From the NCBI GenBank assembly GCA_900540945.1, contig UQHQ01000055.1, positions 1-6,378 of the forward strand: a DNA stretch of 6,378 nt, given 5' to 3'. Origin of the DNA: an uncultured Collinsella sp. GTDB taxonomy: Bacteria > Actinomycetota > Coriobacteriia > Coriobacteriales > Coriobacteriaceae. Below are positions 1-5,896 of this stretch, piece by piece. Every line of letters begins with the position of its first letter. The first letter of the stretch is position 1. Position numbers and translations under genes: made by a program. Below the pieces are notes generated by a model. That model had not been told where the DNA came from and did no database searches. It saw only the letters and a program-made list of their open reading frames with translations.

Positions 1-1058
1 TGCACGCAGCCCTTGAGCTCGGGAGCATTCTCGTCGTCCGCCACCAGACGCGGCTCGTCCAGCACGCGTGTCATCTCGGCCGCATCGCCGAGCGCGCGGT
101 TGATGCGCTGCATCATGGAGCTCACGTAGTTCAGACGCATGGTGAGGTTGTACGTATAGGTAAAGATCATAACGAGCGCGCCGGCAGAGATGCCAAACCA
201 CGCGTTGCCGCCCGCGACGAACACGCTCACCACGGCCATGGTGATGACGATAAGGCCCGAGGTCGTAAAGTTGCGCTGCATCATGGCGTGCATCGAAACC
301 GTCTCGGCGTCGCGCGCGGCGCGGTCGGCGGCATCGAACAGGTCGCGCTCAAAGTCCTCTCGCCCGCAGGTCTTGACGGCCAGGATATTCGTGACCGCGT
401 CGGACAGCACGCCCGACAGCTTGTTCTGCGCGGCGGACGTCGCGGCCGAAAGCGGCATGATGCGCTTGTACATAAGCCAGACAAACGCGATGTAGACGAC
501 CATAATGCCCACCAGGATCACGGTAAACGTCGGCACCACCGGAGCGAGCTCCGCTACCGTGCAGACAACCGAGGTGATGGTGGGAATGAGCGAATACACC
601 GTTACGTCCACCAGACCCGTGTAGCCGCTCATAAAACGGCTCGTCTGGCTCACAAGCGATCCGCCAAAGCGGCTGGTGTGGAATGTCATGGATTGATTGG
701 AGAGCGTGTCGAAGCACAGGCGCGCCAAGTGATAGTTGCCCGCAATCTCGAGCTTGTAGACGGTGTAGTCCTGCAACTTGGAGAGGATTTGGCCCACTAG
801 GTTAACGAGCACGAGCGCCAGAATGTAGGGACCAAAGACCTCGAATACTTGATCGCCCGCCACGGGACCCGCTTGGACGCGGTCGACGATAAGGGCCATC
901 ACGTAGGTATTGGCAAACGTGAGCAAAAAGATGTAGCCCGCCGACGAGAACACCGAAAGAAAGACGATCAGCGGCTGCGTGCGCGTGACGTCCCAAAAAC
1001 GCTGCAGCGTGCGACGTACGGTGGAGCGTTTGAGCGGACTGGTGCTTCTCTGAGACAT
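1..1058 (-). CDS. ABC transporter, permease (TMD) part, cut by window edge
   Basis: The N-terminal 352 residues of an ABC exporter half-transporter are visible. The frame is still open at position 1, so the ATPase domain (Walker A, signature, Walker B) is outside the window. The start is the ATG at 1058-1056, preceded by GAAAGGA at a good distance. Hydrophobic segments at about residues 30-57, 74-92, 150-195, 265-283 and 288-303 fit the six-helix type-1 exporter fold. Residues 127-141 (HTSRFGGSLVSQTSR) and 228-240 (VKTCGREDFERDL) match the usual cytoplasmic segments seen as 'GxLxSR' and 'KxxGREexE' in this family. Residues 324-336 (GDAAEMTRVLDEP) match the linker that leads into the ATPase. 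Such proteins act as homodimers or heterodimers in the plasma membrane. The substrate cannot be inferred. A partner half-transporter may lie downstream. The gene follows the rmuC terminator and so probably has its own promoter in 1059-1140, though I see no good one. Confidence 0.9.
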   Translation of the reverse strand, partial: MSQRSTSPLKRSTVRRTLQRFWDVTRTQPLIVFLSVFSSAGYIFLLTFANTYVMALIVDRVQAGPVAGDQVFEVFGPYILALVLVNLVGQILSKLQDYTVYKLEIAGNYHLARLCFDTLSNQSMTFHTSRFGGSLVSQTSRFMSGYTGLVDVTVYSLIPTITSVVCTVAELAPVVPTFTVILVGIMVVYIAFVWLMYKRIMPLSAATSAAQNKLSGVLSDAVTNILAVKTCGREDFERDLFDAADRAARDAETVSMHAMMQRNFTTSGLIVITMAVVSVFVAGGNAWFGISAGALVMIFTYTYNLTMRLNYVSSMMQRINRALGDAAEMTRVLDEPRLVADDENAPELKGCV

Positions 1059-1140
1059 GGGCTTCCTTTCGCGTCTGATAGGGCGAGACGCCATTGTTGC
1101 ACACTAAAGCGCACTTCAGGCAAGCACGATGCGAAAAGCA

Positions 1141-1172
1141 GTGGGGCACCCGCGCTTACGCCGGCGCCCCAC
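1141..1172 (-). terminator. Intrinsic terminator after rmuC
   Basis: Thirteen nucleotides after the rmuC stop, the minus strand forms a hairpin with a 7-bp GTGGGGC/GCCCCAC base. The stem continues through CC/GG and GCG/CGC pairs, interrupted by two single mismatches, around a 4-nt loop. TGCTTTTCG follows, giving a short U-run. The structure separates rmuC from the ABC transporter gene. Confidence 0.75.
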
Positions 1173-1184
1173 CGTCAGATGCAG

Positions 1185-2540
1185 CTAGTCCTCGTCTTTT
1201 TGGTCTGTGAGCAGGCCTGCGGACTCCAAGCCCAAAATCGCGTCGGCCTCCCGCGCGTCTTCCAGCGCGTCGATGTCCTTGAGCTTGCGCTCCATGACGT
1301 TGGTGCGCGTGGTGATGATGCCCTCGACCGTCTTTCCTGCGGTCTCGATCTGCTGTTGGGCGCGGCGCAGCGCCGCCTGATAGCGTGGCAGCTCGGCCTT
1401 GACGGCAGAGAGCACACACAGCACGTCATCGGTGCGTTTTTGCAACTTAAACGTCTGGTAGCTCATCTGCAGGCTGTTGAGGATGGCCGCCATGGTGCTG
1501 GGGCCGGCAACGTTGACGTGATAGTCGCGGCCCAGGGTCTCGATAAGCCCGGGGCGACTGACGACCTCGGCGTACAGACCCTCAAACGGCACGAACATAA
1601 TGCCAAAGTTGGTGGTCGCGGGCACGCTCAGGTACTTTTCGCAGATGTCCTTGGCCTCGCGCTTCACCATGGCGTCGAGCGTCTTGCGTGCAGCGGCAAC
1701 AGCCTCAGCGTCACCCGACTCCTGGGCGTCGAGCAAATGCTCGTACGCGTCGCCCGGGAATTTGGAGTCGATCGGCAGCAGCACGGGATCGCCCTCGTCT
1801 ACCGGCAGCTTGACGGCAAACTCAACGCGCTCCGAGGCGCCGGGCTTGGTGGCGACATTTTCCAGATACTGGTCGGGCGTAAGAATGTCCGCCAGGATTG
1901 CACCCAGCTGTACCTCGCCCAAAATGCCGCGCGCTTTTACATTGCCCAGCACGCGCTTGAGGTCGCCCACGCCGGTGGCAATGGACTGCATATCGCCCAA
2001 ACCCTTGTACACAGCCTCGAGCTGGTCGCTCACCTGCTTAAACGATGCAGACAGGCGATCGTTGAGCGTGCGGGAGAGTTTCTCGTCCACCGTCGCGCGC
2101 ATCTGATCGAGCTGCACGTTGTTGTCCTTGCGGATGGCGCCCAGCTGGGCATCGACCGTCTCGCGTACCTTGTCCAGGCGGTGCTCGATGCCCTCGCGGT
2201 TGGCGCCAAGCTGTTGAGCCGTCTCGCGGCGCAGGTCATCCATACGATCGCTAGCCTGCGAGAACTCACGCGCGATGGTCAGGTAGCGCTGCTGCTCTAC
2301 GGCCGCATCGGTCGTCTGCTGCTGTGCGATGGCATTTGCCGTGCGGCGGGTTTCTGCCAACGCGACGTTCAGGGTGTCGAGCGCGTTGTTGGCCTGCTCG
2401 AGCGCGGTCAGCATTTCTGCCCCGCTATCGCCGCGCTCCTGCAGCTCGGCACGAAGGCCCTTAAGCTGCAGGGCACAAGCCACAGCAACCCCCACCGCCA
2501 CCAAGGCGATCACAACAAGCGCAATATCAATAGCAGACAT
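1185..2540 (-). CDS. rmuC: DNA recombination protein RmuC
   Basis: This 451-residue protein has the full RmuC layout. It opens with one N-terminal membrane helix (residues 4-24), followed by a long charged, Gln-rich coiled coil (about 25-190), and then the RmuC core. Diagnostic core motifs are VKARGILGEVQLG (201-213), LPIDSKFP (255-262), MFVPFEG (315-321) and GPSTMAAILNSLQM (346-359). Glu209, Asp258 and Lys260 would be the PD-(D/E)XK-like nuclease residues expected for this fold. RmuC is known for limiting DNA inversions at short inverted repeats; its biochemical activity is poorly defined. I chose the ATG at 2540, where the membrane helix begins at once and a GGCGGAG sequence lies upstream. 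The frame stays open to a TTG/ATG at 2573/2570, but no ribosome site precedes those. A weak TAAGAT -10 candidate lies at 2594-2589, so the gene may have its own promoter. It may also be read from the membrane-protein gene 123 nt upstream, since no terminator separates them. Confidence 0.95.
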   Translation of the reverse strand: MSAIDIALVVIALVAVGVAVACALQLKGLRAELQERGDSGAEMLTALEQANNALDTLNVALAETRRTANAIAQQQTTDAAVEQQRYLTIAREFSQASDRMDDLRRETAQQLGANREGIEHRLDKVRETVDAQLGAIRKDNNVQLDQMRATVDEKLSRTLNDRLSASFKQVSDQLEAVYKGLGDMQSIATGVGDLKRVLGNVKARGILGEVQLGAILADILTPDQYLENVATKPGASERVEFAVKLPVDEGDPVLLPIDSKFPGDAYEHLLDAQESGDAEAVAAARKTLDAMVKREAKDICEKYLSVPATTNFGIMFVPFEGLYAEVVSRPGLIETLGRDYHVNVAGPSTMAAILNSLQMSYQTFKLQKRTDDVLCVLSAVKAELPRYQAALRRAQQQIETAGKTVEGIITTRTNVMERKLKDIDALEDAREADAILGLESAGLLTDQKDED

Positions 2541-2663
2541 AGACTCCGCCCAACAAATCCAATCGACCATCAATCAAAACCGCGATCAATCTTACCCCGC
2601 CACACGCACCGGGCGTCACGCGGCAATCGGACAAATGAATTTTGGGCCACAGGTACTAAAACG

Positions 2664-3086
2664 CTAACTCTCCCAGCCGGCGCGGATGGTTGCTACGACA
2701 TCGCTTAGGCGCTGGCCGAGAGCTGCCAAGTGTTCAAGTACCTCACTGGGCGAGGCGCCGTTGAGAATGCACGTGAGGGCATATGAGGCCAAGAAGATTG
2801 CCGCGAGTCCCAACGGGATCAGCACGATCATCGCCAGCGTACGCAGGCGCTGGGCCCAGCGACGGCGGCGTGCACGACGTTTATCGAACGCGAGCTCCTG
2901 GGCATATGAATCTTGCTGTACGGAATAGGCTCCTGGGTCCACCTCGCCCGCAGACGATATCGCAGGCGCGGCGTTTTGCGCAGGAGGCTGGACGGCCGCC
3001 CCTTGCATTTGCATCTCCATAAGCCGTTGCTGCTGGCGCAACATGCGCTCGGCTTGTTGCCGCGGGGTCTCAAGAAACAGATCCAT
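2664..3086 (-). CDS. Small single-pass membrane protein, unknown function
   Basis: This 140-residue protein is not one I recognise. The start is the ATG at 3086, with a strong GAGGAGG site 5 nt upstream. Residues 1-28 are amphipathic and rich in Gln, Met and Arg (for example RMLRQQQRLMEMQMQ) and should form a helix or short coiled coil. Residues 30-60 are a low-complexity Ala/Pro/Gln linker. A very basic patch follows (KRRARRRR, 69-76), then one membrane helix (about 84-108), then a C-terminal helix of about 30 residues. By the positive-inside rule the N-terminal two thirds should be cytoplasmic. There are no catalytic motifs. It precedes rmuC, another N-terminally anchored coiled-coil protein, with no terminator between, so co-expression is possible. 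The strong ribosome site and ordered layout support a real gene. Confidence 0.8.
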   Translation of the reverse strand: MDLFLETPRQQAERMLRQQQRLMEMQMQGAAVQPPAQNAAPAISSAGEVDPGAYSVQQDSYAQELAFDKRRARRRRWAQRLRTLAMIVLIPLGLAAIFLASYALTCILNGASPSEVLEHLAALGQRLSDVVATIRAGWES

Positions 3087-3179
3087 GTTGGCCTCCTCAA
3101 TCGGAGCATTCGACGCTTGCGCCCAGCATCCCGCACCATCGCGACCGCGGCAACGAAATCCGCGGCAATAGCCGCAAAG

Positions 3180-3212
3180 ATTCTATAGTCAGAAAACTGT
3201 CGAAAAGCTCAA
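3180..3212 (-). promoter_or_regulatory. Candidate promoter for the small membrane protein
   Basis: On the minus strand, TTGAGC (3212-3207) and TATAGA (3187-3182, within TATAGAAT) are separated by 19 nt, about 95 nt before the ATG at 3086. The -10 is reasonable. The -35 and its spacing are poor, so this is a weak candidate. It is the most A/T-rich patch in the leader. Confidence 0.3.
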
Positions 3213-3245
3213 CAACTCCCCTACCAGCACTTTCTCTGAGCTTTT
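3203..3245. repeat. 9-bp inverted repeat with 25-nt loop
   Basis: AAAAGCTCA (3203-3211) and TGAGCTTTT (3237-3245) are perfect inverted arms. On the plus strand the right arm runs into six T residues, and on the minus strand the structure ends in GCTTTTC. It could act as a weak terminator in either direction, or as an operator overlapping the -35 of the candidate promoter at 3180-3212. No gene on the plus strand would need it. Confidence 0.4.
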
Positions 3246-3344
3246 TTATCGAATGATCTTTTGCCCTTCCGCCCTTACGCCAACCGACCAAAACCTAACC
3301 AAAAGCTTGACGGAAATTGTGAAGACCGGGACCCCACACAAAAA

Positions 3345-3368
3345 GTGCCGCCCCAAAAGGGGCGGCAC
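3345..3368 (-). terminator. Strong intrinsic terminator after rubrerythrin
   Basis: A perfect 10-bp GC-rich stem (GTGCCGCCCC/GGGGCGGCAC) with a 4-nt TTTT loop is followed on the minus strand by TTTTTGTG. The plus-strand side has no T-run, so it terminates minus-strand transcription. It would close the rubrerythrin transcript, whose stop codon is about 157 nt upstream. Confidence 0.9.
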
Positions 3369-3417
3369 ACAAACTTCTAATCAGCTTTTCAGTAACGAGC
3401 ACGCGACGACCCGAAGC

Positions 3418-3503
3418 GGGCCGGGAGGGCCGGACTACCTTCCCTCAACGCGACCCTGCGAAGCCGTGAGCGAGGAGGGAAGGTAGTCCGGCCCTCCCGG
3501 CCC
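3418..3503. repeat. Long perfect inverted repeat, 29-bp arms, 28-nt loop
   Basis: The arms 3418-3446 and 3475-3503 are exact reverse complements over 29 bp, starting GGGCCGGGAGGGCCGG and ending ACTACCTTCCCTC. The 28-nt loop is also GC-rich. No T-run follows on either strand, so this is not an ordinary intrinsic terminator. It lies 21 nt after the rubrerythrin stop and about 50 nt before the real terminator, so it would be transcribed as a very stable hairpin in the 3' untranslated region. No target-site duplication is visible at its ends. The 9-mer CCGGGAGGG (3421-3429) also occurs at the left end of the palindrome near the tRNA (6121-6129). Confidence 0.9.
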
Positions 3504-3524
3504 AGCTCACGCTAGCACCACGCG

Positions 3525-4064
3525 CTAGTAGTTCACCACCTGCTCCTCAAAGTACGCCTTCGGGTGGTTGCACACCGGGCACACCTCGGGCGCCTCGGCA
3601 CCAACATGCAGGTGTCCGCAGTTCAGGCACTTCCACACCTTTACGCCCTCGCGCTCAAACACCTCGCCCGATTCAATGCGCTCGACGAGCTTGTTATAGC
3701 GCTCTTCGTGGGCCTTCTCGACAGCGGCGACGCCGCGGAACTTCTCGGCGATCTCGGCAAAGCCCTCCTCCTCGGCGGTCTTGGCAAACTCGTCATACAT
3801 CGTGGTCCACTCGTAGTTCTCGCCCGCGGCGGCGTCGCGCAGGTTGTCCAGAGTGCCCGGAACGGCGCCATCGTGCAGATACTTAAACCACAGCTTGGCA
3901 TGCTCGGACTCGTTGCCCGCCGTCTCGGCAAAGATATTCGAGATCTGAACGTAGCCGTCCTTTTTGGCCTTGGATGCATAGTAGCGATACTTGGTGTGTG
4001 CCTGGGACTCACCGGCAAAAGCAGTCTCGAGGTTCTTCTTGGTCTGAGAGTTCTCAAAATCCAT
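3525..4064 (-). CDS. rbr: Rubrerythrin
   Basis: A 179-residue classical rubrerythrin, a cytoplasmic NADH-linked (via electron-transfer partners) hydrogen peroxide reductase of anaerobes. The N-terminal ferritin-like four-helix domain carries the diiron ligands: Glu19, the ExxH motif Glu52/His55, Glu82 and Glu85 in GENYEW, and the ExxH motif Glu116/His119. The C-terminal rubredoxin-like domain has Cys146-x2-Cys149 and Cys162-x2-Cys165 for the FeS4 site. Length is normal for the family and no ligand is missing. I chose the ATG at 4064, preceded by GAAGGGAAG. A GTG at 4085 in the same frame would place the ribosome site inside the coding region. The gap to the upstream glycosylase (4065-4178) shows neither a convincing terminator nor a clear promoter, so rubrerythrin may be expressed from the upstream Rrf2 promoter, from an unrecognised one, or both. 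Strong terminator downstream. Confidence 0.97.
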   Translation of the reverse strand: MDFENSQTKKNLETAFAGESQAHTKYRYYASKAKKDGYVQISNIFAETAGNESEHAKLWFKYLHDGAVPGTLDNLRDAAAGENYEWTTMYDEFAKTAEEEGFAEIAEKFRGVAAVEKAHEERYNKLVERIESGEVFEREGVKVWKCLNCGHLHVGAEAPEVCPVCNHPKAYFEEQVVNY

Positions 4065-4178
4065 AGGTGTACTTCCCTTCAACACGTGCCGCCCATAGGC
4101 TTTGAGCGGCCCTGTCTTTAGGATGCCCTCAAGCCGAGAATTTAAACCTTACAATCCCGTTCTTCAGATTTGAGCGGG

Positions 4179-5084
4179 CTACACGCTCAACCAACGATCG
4201 CCCTCGGAGCGGCAAAAGCCCTCGCGCTCCAGATCGGCAAGAATGCTTGCGACCAGCTCGCGCTCGACCGGCTCTCGGCCTGCTGCCGTCTCCATCTCGT
4301 TAACGCCTGCAACGGCTTCATCGAGCGTAATGCCTGCCGGCTGCCCATCGCGCGCTGCCAGCAGCATGCGCACGATGTGGGCGCGCTTTTGGCGGCGCGA
4401 GCCCTCAAACTTGGACTGCCGACTATAGTTCGCCGATCGCCTGGACGGATTGGGCAGCGTCTTTTTAAGATACGCGCCGTAATCCAGCAACGCGTAATAC
4501 CACGCGCGCGGCGTGTCGGCATCGTCTTGAGGCGCGGCAAAGGGCGCAATCTCATCCGCCACCGCACCAGGGGCCGCCGGACAGGCGGCTTGAATCAGCG
4601 GCACCAGCTCGCGATCGGGAACGGCCGGCACATCGGGAAAGAAATGGTGCAAAAAGACCGTGCGCACATTGGTCTCCAGATACACGCCCGGAAGATCGAA
4701 TGCAAACGAACGGATGCCCTGCGCCGTTGCCGGGCCAATGCCGGGCAGCGCGACCAGATCGTGCGTCTCGCGCGGAAACTCCCCATCCCAGTCCTCCACA
4801 ACGCACTGTGCAGCCCTGTGAAGCGCCAGGGCGCGGCGATTGTAGCCCATCCCCTGCCATGCATCCAAGATATCGGAAGGGGCAGCCTGGGCGAGAGCCT
4901 GGACAGTCGGAAAGCGATCGAGCCACGCCGGCATGCGCGCCTCCACGCGCGGCACCTGTGTCTGCTGCAGCATGACCTCGGAGAGCCAGATGATATACGG
5001 GTCGCGCGTTCGGCGCCACGGAAGGTCGCGATAACGCAGAACCCCTTCCGAACGAATCATCGAACGAAAGGGGTCCTGAATCAT
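4179..5084 (-). CDS. HhH-GPD DNA glycosylase, MutY-like but without Fe-S loop
   Basis: This 301-residue protein would act in base-excision repair. The N-terminal part is clearly MutY-like: LPWRRTRDPYIIWLSEVMLQQ (21-41) holds the catalytic Glu36, and WQGMGYNRRALALHRAA (76-92) and the hairpin LPGIGPATAQGI (113-124) follow. The rest departs from MutY. LETNVRTV (136-143) has Glu137 where MutY and EndoIII have catalytic Asp. The Cys-x6-Cys-x2-Cys-x5-Cys iron-sulfur loop is absent; the only cysteines are 94, 168 and 291. Instead there is a conserved-looking block NPSRRSANYSRQSKFEGS (212-229) and RRQKR (230-234), then a probable winged-helix tail (235-301). No NUDIX-like 8-oxoG recognition domain is present. 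I recall similar proteins labelled adenine glycosylase, for instance in Patescibacteria; this is memory, not a search. The start ATG at 5084 has AAGGAG 7 nt upstream, 21 nt after the Rrf2 stop, implying an operon. Substrate is uncertain. Confidence 0.85.
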   Translation of the reverse strand: MIQDPFRSMIRSEGVLRYRDLPWRRTRDPYIIWLSEVMLQQTQVPRVEARMPAWLDRFPTVQALAQAAPSDILDAWQGMGYNRRALALHRAAQCVVEDWDGEFPRETHDLVALPGIGPATAQGIRSFAFDLPGVYLETNVRTVFLHHFFPDVPAVPDRELVPLIQAACPAAPGAVADEIAPFAAPQDDADTPRAWYYALLDYGAYLKKTLPNPSRRSANYSRQSKFEGSRRQKRAHIVRMLLAARDGQPAGITLDEAVAGVNEMETAAGREPVERELVASILADLEREGFCRSEGDRWLSV

Positions 5085-5105
5085 GGTAATGCTCCTTATG
5101 CGGCG

Positions 5106-5591
5106 CTATTCCTCCCGGCAAGCGTACGCGCAGGCGGCGTACTCGGGAAACGCATCGCGATCGGCGAACTTGGGATCGACAGCCGGGAACTGGCGATGGG
5201 CGACGATATCGCCGAGCGAAACGGAATCGAGATAGTCGCGCATCAGCGCCTGGGCTCCGGCCCACAGGGGATGATAGCAGCACGTGCCCATGCGCGCACA
5301 GTCACCATCGGGCGCGGTGCAATCGTTCATAACCATGGGACCCTGAACGGCCTCTACAACCTGACGGATCGTGACATCGTCGGGACTCACCTTAAGGCGC
5401 ATGCCGCCATGAACACCACGCAGGCTCTCCACAATGCCGGCCTGAACCAAACCGTGTTGGATCGAACGGGCAAACGAATACGGAACATTGACCTCTTCGG
5501 CAGCAGTGCGAACAGAAAGCAACCGCTCCGGCTCCTCGGCAAGCATCGCAAGCATGCGAAGGGCATAATCAGTCTTCCTCGATATGTCCAT
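5106..5591 (-). CDS. Rrf2-family Fe-S transcriptional regulator (IscR/NsrR-like)
   Basis: A 161-residue Rrf2 regulator, a dimeric winged-helix DNA-binding protein that usually senses iron-sulfur status, nitric oxide or redox stress. The N-terminal MDISRKTDYALRML opening, the helix-turn-helix region (about 24-55) and the wing RGVHGG (58-63) are family hallmarks. Cys91, Cys98 and Cys104 with His107 match the spacing of the IscR cluster ligands almost exactly; Cys105 is an extra neighbour, and Cys154 and Cys158 lie near the C-terminus. The ATG at 5591 is chosen because AAAGGGG lies just upstream and the Rrf2 domain begins at residue 1. An in-frame extension to 5711 would run through the probable promoter. 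The next gene, a DNA glycosylase, starts 21 nt downstream, and rubrerythrin follows, so repair and peroxide defence are its likely local targets. Auto-regulation through the palindromes upstream is plausible. I cannot tell whether it is IscR, NsrR or another subtype. Confidence 0.92.
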   Translation of the reverse strand: MDISRKTDYALRMLAMLAEEPERLLSVRTAAEEVNVPYSFARSIQHGLVQAGIVESLRGVHGGMRLKVSPDDVTIRQVVEAVQGPMVMNDCTAPDGDCARMGTCCYHPLWAGAQALMRDYLDSVSLGDIVAHRQFPAVDPKFADRDAFPEYAACAYACREE

Positions 5592-5616
5592 GTTTCCCCT
5601 TTCAAGGAATACGAAC

Positions 5617-5630
5617 AGCTCGAACGAGCT
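5617..5630. repeat. Inverted repeat in the Rrf2 gene leader
   Basis: AGCTCG-AA-CGAGCT is a 6+2+6 inverted repeat 25 nt upstream of the Rrf2 start codon. It lies between the candidate -10 (5685-5680) and the ribosome site, so it could be an operator or a small leader hairpin near the ribosome site. There is no further evidence. Confidence 0.4.
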
Positions 5631-5675
5631 CCGGGGCCGAGCTTGTGTCGAGACGCCAAATGACCGCCTGAACAA

Positions 5676-5691
5676 CCAAATTATAAATTGG
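5676..5691 (-). promoter_or_regulatory. Candidate Rrf2 promoter -10 inside an A/T-rich palindrome
   Basis: The minus strand carries a perfect TATAAT (5685-5680) about 90 nt before the Rrf2 ATG, in otherwise GC-rich sequence. It sits within CCAATTTATAATTTGG, a 16-bp palindrome with one mismatched pair. There is no recognisable -35 hexamer at 16-18 nt. Palindromes overlapping the -10 are typical repressor sites, and Rrf2 proteins bind A/T-rich dyads, so this is a plausible auto-regulatory operator. Function is inferred only. Confidence 0.45.
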
Positions 5692-5750
5692 GTGTCCACT
5701 GAATGCCGCACTTGAAGACTGGCTGAATCAGGTACGGCCTACAGTGAAAT

Positions 5751-5782
5751 TTAGTATAGCCTAACCCCCCTGCTTCATTGAA
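5751..5782 (-). promoter_or_regulatory. Candidate distal promoter overlapping a DtxR-like iron box
   Basis: On the minus strand, TTCAAT (5782-5777) and TATACT (5758-5753) are separated by 18 nt. The -10 overlaps the plus-strand sequence TTAGTATAGCCTAA (5751-5764). This agrees at 12 of 14 positions with the first part of the DtxR/IdeR consensus TTAGGTTAGCCTAACCTAA, and at 14 of 19 over the full length, where the match fails at the right end. An iron-dependent repressor here would block this promoter. Both the promoter and the box are weak by themselves; their overlap makes them worth recording. Confidence 0.3.
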
Positions 5783-5814
5783 CAGATGTTGCGCAACAAA
5801 CCCCCTGTTTGAAC
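5763..5814. repeat. Two direct repeats flanking a 12-bp palindrome
   Basis: AACCCCCCTG followed by TTGAAC (5763-5783) recurs as AACCCCCTG followed by TTGAAC (5799-5814), the second copy being a few bases shorter between its two parts. Between the copies lies the perfect 12-bp palindrome TGTTGCGCAACA (5787-5798). The stretch is upstream of both candidate Rrf2 promoters and looks like a binding region. No protein can be assigned to it. The remaining sequence 5815-5896 shows nothing I can name. Confidence 0.5.
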
Positions 5815-5896
5815 GCATATATCAGTAGAGGCTGGCTCGCTCGTTGCAAATGCGGTGATTTTGATAAAGGGGCGCGTAAGATCGATGGCCTATTAA

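Noticed and set aside
288..800. 170-codon plus-strand frame at the left end
   Set aside because: Antisense to the ABC transporter membrane domain, which has good family features and a ribosome site.
849..2708. 619-codon open frame on the plus strand
   Set aside because: It lies antisense to rmuC and the ABC transporter start, both of which have clear family motifs. Long antisense frames are common in GC-rich genes, and its sequence has no recognisable domain.
3097..3291. 64-codon minus-strand frame ahead of the membrane-protein gene
   Set aside because: TTG start without a convincing ribosome site, unconvincing composition, and it spans the candidate promoter and the 3203-3245 dyad.
3418..3503. 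Reading the palindrome as a MITE or as an ordinary terminator
   Set aside because: There are no flanking target duplications and no T-run, and a complete terminator stands about 50 nt further on.
4101..4177. Direct repeat TTTGAGCGG at 4101-4109 and 4169-4177
   Set aside because: The same 9-mer also occurs inside the ABC transporter gene (1029-1037), so chance is the simpler explanation.
4179..5084. Naming the glycosylase mutY
   Set aside because: The Fe-S cysteines and the C-terminal recognition domain are missing and the catalytic Asp is replaced, so the gene symbol is not justified.
4170..5663. 497-codon open frame on the plus strand
   Set aside because: Antisense to the glycosylase and Rrf2 genes, with an Arg/Leu/His-rich composition typical of a shadow frame.
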